NCBI GenBank assembly: GCA_015057325.1
Contig: SVEQ01000002.1
Span: 62,001-126,000, forward strand
Direction: 5' to 3'
DNA from: Lachnospiraceae bacterium
Lineage (GTDB): Bacteria > Bacillota > Clostridia > Lachnospirales > Lachnospiraceae
Length of the DNA: 64,000 nt
The translations under genes and the position numbers were made by a program. Positions 53,837 to 61,887 of this stretch are shown here, one piece after another. Each line of letters starts with the position of its first letter. Positions within the stretch are counted from its first letter, which is position 1. The notes under the pieces are model-generated. The model searched no databases. It saw nothing but the letters and a program-made list of their open reading frames with translations, and had not been told where the DNA came from.

Positions 53837-54322
53837 CGTTTTATCCTCACTCTTCTTTTTCTCCATTTTCTACATTTGCTAATCCATCTACCATGGACCT
53901 TCTCAATCTCATCAAATATTAATACAGCATCAGGATTATCACGAACAAATCCTGTAAACACCCCCGGCATCGGGCTTTTATGGTTTCCTTCAAAACCGAA
54001 AAAGTCTAAATAACAATTTTCATCGGTATATTCCGTCATTTGAAATACCTTATGCGGACGATTCGAAATCTTTGCAAATTCCGTGGCAAGATAGGTCTTT
54101 CCCACACCCTAAGATCCTACAAACAGAAACGTAGACTCCAACATACTGCTTTCAGATTCCAACATGCTGATATCATTCTTAACAGATGATGTATATAATT
54201 CTTTTACAAAAACTATTAACAGTCGCATCCTATCTTTTGATTTTCCTAATCAGCTTTGAGTAAATATCATCTGATATTTTCTCAGGTTTATGAACGGGAA
54301 CGTCATTTCCCAAACCGGTCAC
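53827..54322 (-). pseudogene. decayed AAA+ ATPase (ClpA/ClpB C-terminal-domain type)
   Basis: Reading through damage gives KPEKISDDIYSKLIRK, a frameshift near 54240, then FLFVGS-stop-GVGKTYLATEFAKI, then GVFTGFVRDNPDAVLIFDEIEKVH. So Walker A (GSxGVGKT) carries a TAG where CAG is likely ancestral, and Walker B plus the EKVH sensor region are intact. After EKVH the frame runs into unrelated basic residues and stops at 53827, so the C-terminal half is deleted. A GTG at 54322 is the only start I can suggest. Confidence 0.75.
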
Positions 54323-54342
54323 TGTTTTTTCCCGATTTTTCC

Positions 54343-55692
54343 TCAATTTCCATTATTCCCGTTAGAAATAGCTTGTTCTATCAAAGGAAAAACACTTTTG
54401 ACTATTTCTCTTGTTATTGTACGACGACCTTTCTTATTGTCTTTATCTTCCGTAGCGATGTCGGAATTGTATATTTTTTTAAGATCAGTATCATTTTTTG
54501 ACAATGGGTAATTTCCATCCTCATTAGGAATTAAATGAATAGAGGATTCATTATCTTCAGCATCTACGCTTGACTTAACTGGTAATTCGGCTTTTGCCAT
54601 TAGGTCAACCAAATCGTTTAGCAATTCGTATAATCTGGTTACATTTCTATGGAATACATTTCCTTCTATTACATGTCCTTCTTCATCACCTTCTTCAGAT
54701 CCGAATTCATTAATCGGTCCTTTAATTGCATTGTCATGAGAACCGACTTTTCTTTTATTGAGTTTACATTTTTTCTCCCATTCTTCCCCATATTCTTTCT
54801 TACATTTTTTCTCCCATTCTTTCTTATTACTAAAAAATCGAATATAACTCATTGCGGGTTTTTCATCTTTATTTTTCTTCCGCGTATAGTCAGCTGAAGG
54901 ATGCTCTTCATTTTCTATAGCTTGAAATAATGACTTGCAATCGCTTATAAATATTATATTATACAAATTGTTTTCCATACAAATCTCCAACATGCGGGTC
55001 GCGCTTTCAGCCTCTGCACCATCTGCATTTATGGTTTTAACATATTTTTTATTATCTAATCTACCTAACACTTTTTCATCAAGTTCAATTTTTTCATATA
55101 TTTCTTCTGTTTTTATTTTTACTTGTTCGTCTTCCACGCTATACTTCGTAACGTACCGATAACGTTTGAACGACTTACCGTCTATATCATCTTCCAACCG
55201 ATCTGATTCAACAATTATATTTTCTATATCTCCCTTCACTTTTCCATTGTCTTTTTCTAAAGGAATCACTATTATTCCAAAAGAACCTGCAATACAATCA
55301 TTTTTTTCGTTAAATGAAGCGTCTGATACACACAAAGCATCATAACCAGAAAGTTCTTCACAGGCAATATTCTTGAACAGATAATCTTCCCATGTTCCAG
55401 CTTTAATCATTCCTTTTTCATCATCTAGAATATTTTTTTTACTTTGCTTGTCACTATCCATCGGAGCACTACTATCCTTCCAGGTAGACAATTCCTTCTT
55501 TTTTCTTTCGATAAACTCCTTACGATTATTCTCAAAAGCAGTTTTTTCTTCTGCACTATCAAACTTTACATAATGCGTACCAGAGATTTTATTCTTTCCG
55601 GTGGTTGGACCTAACCATTCATTCCATTTATAGTACACATTTTCGTCTTTTCCATTTTCATCATAATAACCAAAGTTGTTTTTTTCAGCCAT
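54343..55692 (-). CDS. RNase HI-like protein with N-terminal hybrid-binding-type domain
   Basis: 449 aa from the ATG at 55692, with AGGAG 8 nt upstream; the frame runs on into the IS end but that part is not native. Residues 8-55 (YYKWNEWLGPTTG ... YVKFDSAEEKTAFEN) resemble the RNase HI hybrid-binding domain. The RNase H fold follows with candidate catalytic residues Asp124 (CVSDASF), Glu227/229 (GAEAESATRML), Asp251 (FISDCKS) and Asp363 (LVDLMAKAEL), and KVGSH as the basic loop. It has a large acidic insert and a 75-residue tail of unknown function, unlike the usual 150-250-aa enzyme. Confidence 0.7.
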   Translation of the reverse strand: MAEKNNFGYYDENGKDENVYYKWNEWLGPTTGKNKISGTHYVKFDSAEEKTAFENNRKEFIERKKKELSTWKDSSAPMDSDKQSKKNILDDEKGMIKAGTWEDYLFKNIACEELSGYDALCVSDASFNEKNDCIAGSFGIIVIPLEKDNGKVKGDIENIIVESDRLEDDIDGKSFKRYRYVTKYSVEDEQVKIKTEEIYEKIELDEKVLGRLDNKKYVKTINADGAEAESATRMLEICMENNLYNIIFISDCKSLFQAIENEEHPSADYTRKKNKDEKPAMSYIRFFSNKKEWEKKCKKEYGEEWEKKCKLNKRKVGSHDNAIKGPINEFGSEEGDEEGHVIEGNVFHRNVTRLYELLNDLVDLMAKAELPVKSSVDAEDNESSIHLIPNEDGNYPLSKNDTDLKKIYNSDIATEDKDNKKGRRTITREIVKSVFPLIEQAISNGNNGN

Positions 55693-55856
55693 AGTTTTTT
55701 CTCCTTTCAATATTATTATAAATAGGCGTTTGCGAAACGCCACAAGCCGCATAAATACGGCATTTTTTGTTAATAAAATCAAAAATCTCCTCACGGTTTG
55801 TGATATAATGGAGTTGAACAGAAACCATAAACCACGCCCCGAAAGGAGACATATAT

Positions 55857-57332
55857 ATGATACCACAAAAACAACTCTCTTTGGCAGATATTTTTGAAGA
55901 TTGTAAAGAAATTTTTGATTCCGACAAACCTCAGTTTCTTACTCTGCTCGAAAATCACATTGACCTTGATGAAATTATCCCGGTTACTTTTTATAACCGT
56001 TTCTATGCATCAACGGGAAGATCCCGTAAATATCCTTTAAAAGCTTTACTATGGGCTCTGATTATTCAACGTATCTTCTCTATCCCTACAGACCAGCTTC
56101 TTTTGACTTTTCTTTCCTACTCCAAACCTCTTCGTGACTTCTGCGGCTTTTCCAAAGTTCCGGATGCTTCTAAGATCACGCGTTTCAAACAGGACTTTCT
56201 GGACGATCTGCAAATGGTCTTTGATAAACTTGTAGATCTTACCGAACCCATATGTCAGACTATTGATTCTTCAAAAGCCGACATGACCATATTTGATTCC
56301 TCAGGCATTGAAGCATTTGTTACCGAAAACAATCCTAAATACGCCAATAAAATCATTAAACAGCTTAAAGTTTATGCTAAGTCTCAAGGTTTTGACAATT
56401 CATATGATCCTTATAAAGCAGCCTATAATGTTATGCCATCCCATGCCGCTGCTAACCCTGAAATAAAACAACTTTTTATTAATGGTCATTTCTGTTATGT
56501 TTTTAAATTCGGTATTGTCACAAACGGTCTTGGCATCACACGACACATTTCTTTTTATAACAAAGACTTTATGGCTGCACATCCTGATATTGTTGCAGAA
56601 AAGAAATCTGATTCTCCTGACGAAGATAAGTGTGTGCATGATTCAAAGCTTCTTATCCCGACACTTAAAGATTTCTTTTTAAAACATCCGCTTATCAACC
56701 CTAAAACCTTCCTTGGTGATGCCGCATTTGATGCAGTAGAACTTTACAAACTCCTTCTAACCGGTGATACTTTCGGCAGTAATAAGCACTTTTCTAAAGC
56801 TTATATTCCTCTAAACGCCAGATCCGGACTTAAAAATCAGGATTATACCATTAATGAAGACGGTATTCCGTGCTGTCCACACGACTCCTCACTTCCCATG
56901 AAACCCGAAGGCAGCAAATCAAATTTAAGAAGTGGTATTCCAACATTTAAGTTTGTCTGCCCAAAGATGAAATGGGTTTATGACAAAACAACCCAAAAAG
57001 CTCACAGGCAATGTTTTTGTGAAACGCCATGTACTGATTCAAAATGCGGCCGTATGGTTTATATCTACCCTGAAAAAGATCTTCGTGCTTATCCCGGCGC
57101 ACTCCGTGGAACAAAGGAATGGGATACCACCTATAAAACCAGGACTGCCGTTGAAAGAGATATCAATCACATAAAAGATAACCTCTGCCTGGCAGGTCGG
57201 CGGACTCAAAATGAAAAAAAGCTACATGCCGACTTAATACTGGCAGGAATAACACAATTAGTAACTGTCCTTCTGGCAGATAAAATCCACCATCACGAAT
57301 ACATACGGAGTCTAAAACCTCTCATTGCATAG
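55857..57332 (+). CDS. IS1182-family transposase
   Basis: 491 aa, full length. The N-terminal DUF772-like domain (DEIIPVTFYNRFYASTGRSRKYPLKALLWALIIQRIFSIPTD) and C-terminal DDE domain are present. Candidate catalytic acids lie in TIFDSSGIEA, FLGDAAFDAVEL and AVERDINHIKDN. An internal zinc-like cysteine cluster (CFCETPCTDSKCGRMVY) is typical of the family. A GAAAGGAGA site precedes the ATG. No stops, so the element may be mobile. Confidence 0.93.
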   Translation: MIPQKQLSLADIFEDCKEIFDSDKPQFLTLLENHIDLDEIIPVTFYNRFYASTGRSRKYPLKALLWALIIQRIFSIPTDQLLLTFLSYSKPLRDFCGFSKVPDASKITRFKQDFLDDLQMVFDKLVDLTEPICQTIDSSKADMTIFDSSGIEAFVTENNPKYANKIIKQLKVYAKSQGFDNSYDPYKAAYNVMPSHAAANPEIKQLFINGHFCYVFKFGIVTNGLGITRHISFYNKDFMAAHPDIVAEKKSDSPDEDKCVHDSKLLIPTLKDFFLKHPLINPKTFLGDAAFDAVELYKLLLTGDTFGSNKHFSKAYIPLNARSGLKNQDYTINEDGIPCCPHDSSLPMKPEGSKSNLRSGIPTFKFVCPKMKWVYDKTTQKAHRQCFCETPCTDSKCGRMVYIYPEKDLRAYPGALRGTKEWDTTYKTRTAVERDINHIKDNLCLAGRRTQNEKKLHADLILAGITQLVTVLLADKIHHHEYIRSLKPLIA

Positions 57333-57397
57333 GACTTACCAACTTCATAAAGCATGAGGCTTATTAAAGTGCGCCTAAAACAACCTTTTTTATTATA

Positions 57398-57420
57398 GGA
57401 TTCGTGCATTAGCACGAATT
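57398..57420 (+). terminator. hairpin after the transposase gene
   Basis: ATTCGTGC-ATTA-GCACGAAT stem inside the IS, followed only by TCTTCC, so it is a weak terminator at best. Confidence 0.35.
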
Positions 57421-57559
57421 CTTCCTTGTTTAGTTCAAGATTGCGGAACTCGGTCACGAGTTTCGCAATTACCTATTCTTATAAAAATATATATACTTAT
57501 GACATCAGTAATTCATCTCCTAGAAATTATCTTTCATCGGCATTATCTGGCACAACCTT

Positions 57560-58516
57560 TCACTCCGGTTTTGGGCAACAAATTCTACAATATGTTTTCT
57601 TTCCGGAATTCAATGCTTGTGCCAGTGTTGCATAAGCCACCATTCTATCTTCATATCCTCTCATACATATACATTCTCTATCCAAATGATAAAAATCATT
57701 TCCTGGAAATGAATATACTTCGTAATCCACCCAATCGCATCCGGCATGATTAATATTCCATAATGCAAGATTTTTCAATTTGGGTTCAACTGTTTCACCT
57801 ATTTCAATTGATTCCCGTTTTATTTCACCAAGCAGATTATTTAATATGTTTTCATTTAATCGAATTCCAAGTTCATTTAAAAAAAACTCATCTGCGGGTC
57901 TGAAAGAATTAAGATCAACATTCGTCATAGGAGTTTGACTGCCTTCCGAATTAACATCGCGCTCAAGATCAAAGAATCCTCCCGTTTTTGACGGACATGA
58001 ATTACAATCATAATCATCTCTTTCCGTTGAATGATAACAGTATAAACACCTTATGTCTTTTGCAAACTGCGCCATCATAAGCTTTGCATTGTATGGGCAC
58101 GCCATTAAAACTATTGTACTCGGATAATACCTTCTATATGCCAACAGTGCTTCACGAGCCACAACACCAACCCTATCTGTCGAAAGCTTGTTATCACCGT
58201 TCTTTTCTTTCAGCATTTTTAATCTGGATGGTGCCCATGTCGGCGCTATACTATGCTTAACATCAACAAAATATAACTTTGAGGGCTTTGATTTCTTGAG
58301 CAATAAAAAGTCCGGTGCAAATTTAACAATCATTGATGAGGCTTGTTGATTAGCTTCAGGCTCTTTAATAAATTTCCAAAAATCCGTATCCGTGTTTTCA
58401 CCCAAAATTGTTTCACAGCCAAACTTTTTAATTGTGCACTTATCGTCAGGAAACAATTCTTGTAAATATTTTTCAACCATATTTGTTAGCCCAACTCGTT
58501 GTTCAAAACTTGACAT
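57560..58516 (-). CDS. PD-(D/E)xK nuclease-like protein with zinc-binding segments (candidate restriction endonuclease)
   Basis: 318 aa. Catalytic signature: Pro-Asp in KFAPDFLLLKK, then Asp-Val-Lys in LYFVDVKHS, spacing typical of PD-(D/E)xK enzymes. Two CxxC pairs (CLYCYHSTERDDYDCNSC) form a zinc knuckle. The C-terminal FYHLDRECICM ... GKKTYCRICCPKPE resembles an Ada-like metal site. It is the gene distal to two DNA methyltransferases and a DUF3883 gene; restriction is the natural reading, with target unknown. Confidence 0.72.
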   Translation of the reverse strand: MSSFEQRVGLTNMVEKYLQELFPDDKCTIKKFGCETILGENTDTDFWKFIKEPEANQQASSMIVKFAPDFLLLKKSKPSKLYFVDVKHSIAPTWAPSRLKMLKEKNGDNKLSTDRVGVVAREALLAYRRYYPSTIVLMACPYNAKLMMAQFAKDIRCLYCYHSTERDDYDCNSCPSKTGGFFDLERDVNSEGSQTPMTNVDLNSFRPADEFFLNELGIRLNENILNNLLGEIKRESIEIGETVEPKLKNLALWNINHAGCDWVDYEVYSFPGNDFYHLDRECICMRGYEDRMVAYATLAQALNSGKKTYCRICCPKPE

Positions 58517-58545
58517 CTCAATCTCCTCCTGAAAAATAAATTCTG

Positions 58546-59553
58546 TTAACTCCTAACGTAAAATGTTGCTTCTTTAATCTGCGCAGGTTTAAAAATGGTA
58601 TCAAATGGATTCGTATATACAATTAACTCAGGTGATTGATTGTGCAATAATCTTTCAATCCAATTTACTTTAAGAATATAGTATCTGTCTCCCATTTCTT
58701 GCATAGTAACCATTTCATTATGTGTCATAGTAAATAGTTTTCCGTCTTTCTTACTGGTTTTAACCTCAATCATTATCCTATCATTTTCCATCTCCACAAT
58801 AAGATCGCAGCCTTCACCAACGGATTTGTCTTTCCAATTATCATCTGTTTCAAATCCTTCATTAAACCAAACTACGTTATATGGTTTCTTGTCCGCCGCA
58901 ATTCTCTCTAACAGTTCTTTATTACGGTTCATCAACAGCATATAGATATACTTTTCTCCCAACCACCCAATGCTTTGCAACTGTTCTTTAGTAAATGAGC
59001 TGTTATTTGAATCCTCTCTCCTTGTCGCTTTCTTTTTTTTACCGGTTTTCACTTCAGGGCATTCAACCAATACAGGAGCAATCACACTATCTGAAGTCAA
59101 AGATTCACTCAATGAATCCATAAACTCATTGTGCTTGTTATATCCTTTAAGAAAAGCCTTGTATTCTTTTTCAGATAGAAATTTGGCTTTTTCAATAATT
59201 ATAGAACTCTCTTGCGGTGAATTCGTAATCCTGAATCCAAAACTACGAATAATAAAACTTATAAATGATGTATCATTCAGTCTAACACCGTATGTAGCGT
59301 CCAGTTGCTCCCTCAAAAAAGATGGACATCCATCATTGTCATTTAAATATAATCTCAACTGGTCCCCATACTTGGTTCCTTTCTTAACAATATATGGGTA
59401 TTCATCCGAGTACATTCCCTTGTACTTTTCCTTAAACTTTTCTACTCTATCTGCAGGAACTGTCGCTTCGATCTTGTTAACAACACCGGGACAGGCTAAA
59501 TACCCTATTGCTTCACACATATCTTCTTGGGATGGCCATTCTATCTTACTCAT
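58546..59553 (-). CDS. DUF3883 (NO VEIN C-terminal) nuclease-like protein
   Basis: 335 aa from the ATG at 59553, with AAGGAG 6 nt upstream; a TTG at 59577 is inside the methyltransferase gene. The C-terminal domain reads GWLGEKYIYMLLMN, VVWFNEGFETDDNWKDKSVGEGCDLIVEM and IMIEVKTSKK. That is the DUF3883 pattern, with a possible D...ExK nuclease centre. The N-terminal 180 residues are unassigned. DUF3883 proteins commonly accompany restriction and other defence genes. It overlaps the methyltransferase operon with no gap. Confidence 0.78.
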   Translation of the reverse strand: MSKIEWPSQEDMCEAIGYLACPGVVNKIEATVPADRVEKFKEKYKGMYSDEYPYIVKKGTKYGDQLRLYLNDNDGCPSFLREQLDATYGVRLNDTSFISFIIRSFGFRITNSPQESSIIIEKAKFLSEKEYKAFLKGYNKHNEFMDSLSESLTSDSVIAPVLVECPEVKTGKKKKATRREDSNNSSFTKEQLQSIGWLGEKYIYMLLMNRNKELLERIAADKKPYNVVWFNEGFETDDNWKDKSVGEGCDLIVEMENDRIMIEVKTSKKDGKLFTMTHNEMVTMQEMGDRYYILKVNWIERLLHNQSPELIVYTNPFDTIFKPAQIKEATFYVRS

Positions 59554-59563
59554 ATTTTTCTCC

Positions 59564-60634
59564 TTATGTATTAGCAAATGCCTTTTCTATACTATCTGCA
59601 ATAGCTTTTGCTAAAAGTGGCGGAACAGCATTTCCTATTTGTTTTCTAATATAAACCTTTGAACCATAAAAAATAAAACTATCGTCAAAAGATTGTATAC
59701 GTGCTGCTTCCCTTGGTGTAATCGCCCTATGTAAATACGGATGATTATTGGTTCCATTGGATGATGCATCAAACCTTGTATCAATTGTGGGTGAAACCTC
59801 ATCCCACTTAAGTCTTCCCCAAGTGGTTTTGAACTTCTGATTACCGTGTAATTCCACAGGCAAAAACTCCTTTCCTTGTTCCGGTGGAATCATTTTCAAT
59901 TTTTCTATAGCAACTTGTTTATGATTAGATGCTTTATGATTATATAACAGTTCACTATTACTTCGCATAAGCTTCTGATATTCTGTCTGCGGATTTGTTA
60001 TATACTCTTGAACAAACTGTCCCTCACCTGAGTCAAGATATGACAAATCGCTTATTGCATCTCTTACCGTCACATTTTTTTTTGCGGTAGGTTTAGGTAA
60101 TGGAATAGCTTGTTTCTTTGAACAGATAAAGATAGCCCTTTCTCTGGCTTGCGGAACTCCAAAATCAGCAGCATTCAATACTCCAAATTCAACCATGTAT
60201 CCCAACTCGTTTATTACTTTCAATATTTCATCTCTGAACCATCCATTAGATGCAAGCAAAAGACCTTTTACATTTTCAATAACAAACACTTCCGGCTTCA
60301 ACTCTTTTACAATATTTAAATACTCTCTAAACAAAAAATTACGAGGATCTTTTAAGCCTAATTTTTTCCCTTTCATCGAATAGCCTTGACATGGCGGACC
60401 ACCAATTATCATATTGACTCCTTTAGCTTTTGATAAGGAAATGATATCGTTTTTTATCCGATTATCTGTTATGTCCCCAACAACAACTTCTGTTTCCGGC
60501 ATATTTTTTTTAAATGTATCAGCAGCTTTTTCATCAAAATCAAGAGCTACTACCGTAGTAAAATTAGGATTTTTATCCATTCCATAAGAAAAGCCGCCGG
60601 CACCGCAAAAAAGGTCAAGCACATTAAACAACAT
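59564..60634 (-). CDS. DNA (cytosine-5-)-methyltransferase
   Basis: 356 aa. Motif I VLDLFCGAGGFSYGM, motif IV MIIGGPPCQGYSMKGK with the catalytic Cys, motif VI PEVFVIENVKGLL, motif VIII-type QARERAIFI, and motif X YIRKQIGNAVPPLLAKAIA. The target-recognition region between about 190 and 300 is not identifiable by eye. It overlaps the adenine methyltransferase gene by 11 nt. It methylates C5 of cytosine in a specific site; which site is unknown. Confidence 0.95.
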   Translation of the reverse strand: MLFNVLDLFCGAGGFSYGMDKNPNFTTVVALDFDEKAADTFKKNMPETEVVVGDITDNRIKNDIISLSKAKGVNMIIGGPPCQGYSMKGKKLGLKDPRNFLFREYLNIVKELKPEVFVIENVKGLLLASNGWFRDEILKVINELGYMVEFGVLNAADFGVPQARERAIFICSKKQAIPLPKPTAKKNVTVRDAISDLSYLDSGEGQFVQEYITNPQTEYQKLMRSNSELLYNHKASNHKQVAIEKLKMIPPEQGKEFLPVELHGNQKFKTTWGRLKWDEVSPTIDTRFDASSNGTNNHPYLHRAITPREAARIQSFDDSFIFYGSKVYIRKQIGNAVPPLLAKAIADSIEKAFANT

Positions 60635-61694
60635 TTTCTTCTACCTCGTAATTAATTTTCCTTATTAAGATTCTTTTAAATAATTCTTTACCTGCTATTC
60701 TTGGTTTAAATAAATCAAATTCGTTATCAGATCCATGATTCGCTTCACCTATTATTTCAAATTGAGAATCATTATAGTATTTAAGAAAAGTTATAGGAAC
60801 ACCCATAACGCCATCATAATCCATAGGAATATTGGCTACTCTTGAAACATTTATAGCATCATAATCATCAAAAACCGGATAAACTAACGGATCAAATCTT
60901 TGTGTAAGAATTAATTCTTTATGTCGTCTGGGTATATCAAGGTTTGTAAGCCACATTGCATTTCCAAGACTTCTCCACTTTTGTCCATATTCATCTATCC
61001 AAAACCTTGTTTTTCTTGGTTCTGTATCACTTGGAACTTTAAATGACATATCCCCAAAGTGATAGCCAACCCAAGCTTTATTCTCCTTGATATAAGGAAA
61101 AATCTCTTTATAAGTAATTGCATTTTGATTTCCTATCAACAAAAACTTTTTCTTATACTTCATTAATAACGAGAATAGTGATGCAAACAAACTAAATGGC
61201 GGGTTTGTACAACAAATATCGCATTTTTTCAAGTATTCTATGCATTCATCTGAGCGAAAATCTCCGTCTCCTTTTAGTTTTTTTACCGTTCCCTTTCTAC
61301 TTAACATTTCCTTTATTGTTTCATCATCAACTTCTGAATCACTTTCCCCGGGCATACGTGAAATTTCAAGAACATAACCGTTTCTCGAAACAATAGGATT
61401 GCCCTCTTCATCCTCAATCGTCAGAACCATTTGAACGTTATTTTTGATAGTATCAATTTTAGATGCTCCATAAGAAGTGCATATCAATTTTTTTATTCGC
61501 AATATATTAAAATTCTTCAAAAAATAATATGTAAAATTTGACTCATACGGATCATCACAATTGCATAAAACCACCTTACCTCTGAACTGTTTTTCATAAT
61601 GTCTAAGCTCATCAGCTATAGTTTCATATGTTGTATACCATTCATCCGTATCAGCAGAATACTTAGCATTATTTAAAATTGCATTTCCTAACAT
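60624..61694 (-). CDS. M.EcoRI-type adenine-specific DNA methyltransferase
   Basis: 356 aa from the ATG at 61694, 8 nt after AAAGG; the frame opens at 61739. The chosen start gives NAILNNAKYSADTDEWYTTYETIADEL, which lines up with the M.EcoRI N-terminus. VVLCNCDDPYESNF is a family hallmark, and CDICCTNPPFSLFASL is the catalytic NPPF. It makes N6-methyladenine. Most M.EcoRI-type enzymes recognise GAATTC-like sites, but specificity is not readable here. Confidence 0.9.
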   Translation of the reverse strand: MLGNAILNNAKYSADTDEWYTTYETIADELRHYEKQFRGKVVLCNCDDPYESNFTYYFLKNFNILRIKKLICTSYGASKIDTIKNNVQMVLTIEDEEGNPIVSRNGYVLEISRMPGESDSEVDDETIKEMLSRKGTVKKLKGDGDFRSDECIEYLKKCDICCTNPPFSLFASLFSLLMKYKKKFLLIGNQNAITYKEIFPYIKENKAWVGYHFGDMSFKVPSDTEPRKTRFWIDEYGQKWRSLGNAMWLTNLDIPRRHKELILTQRFDPLVYPVFDDYDAINVSRVANIPMDYDGVMGVPITFLKYYNDSQFEIIGEANHGSDNEFDLFKPRIAGKELFKRILIRKINYEVEENVV

Positions 61695-61887
61695 ATTCAT
61701 TAACCTTTCTTTATCCGACTCTGTAGTACCGTAAGTCATCCACCTTCAAATCAAATCTGACAAGATAATAATTACCACTCCGTTTTGCTGTTATATGTTT
61801 AATTTTATTTCTCCAATTGTTTTCTCCTCTTTCTCATTTTTATTTCCCGCGCTTCAACGGCTTAATGTTTGAGATACAGAAAAAGCA

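Larger units (their letters stand above)
55721..57477 (+). mobile_element. IS1182-family insertion sequence
   Basis: One transposase gene bounded by imperfect inverted ends. Left: AATAGG (55721-55726), 3 nt, TTGCGAAAC (55730-55738). Right, on the other strand: AATAGG (57477-57472), 3 nt, TTGCGAAAC (57468-57460). Both ends also fold into hairpins. Exact borders and target duplication are not certain. Confidence 0.75.

Noticed and set aside
51577-55692. CBASS or type III CRISPR reading of the JAMM/receiver/RNase H region
   Set aside because: No CD-NTase, SAVED, Cap2-like E1, Cas protein or repeat-spacer array could be found.
55693-55866. N-terminal extension of the RNase H frame into the IS
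   Set aside because: The extension crosses the IS end and the AGGAG site favours the ATG at 55692.
61740-61887. Short frames between the protease and the adenine methyltransferase genes
   Set aside because: Ten-codon frames behind chance AGGAG-like runs; no terminator or RNA structure was convincing.
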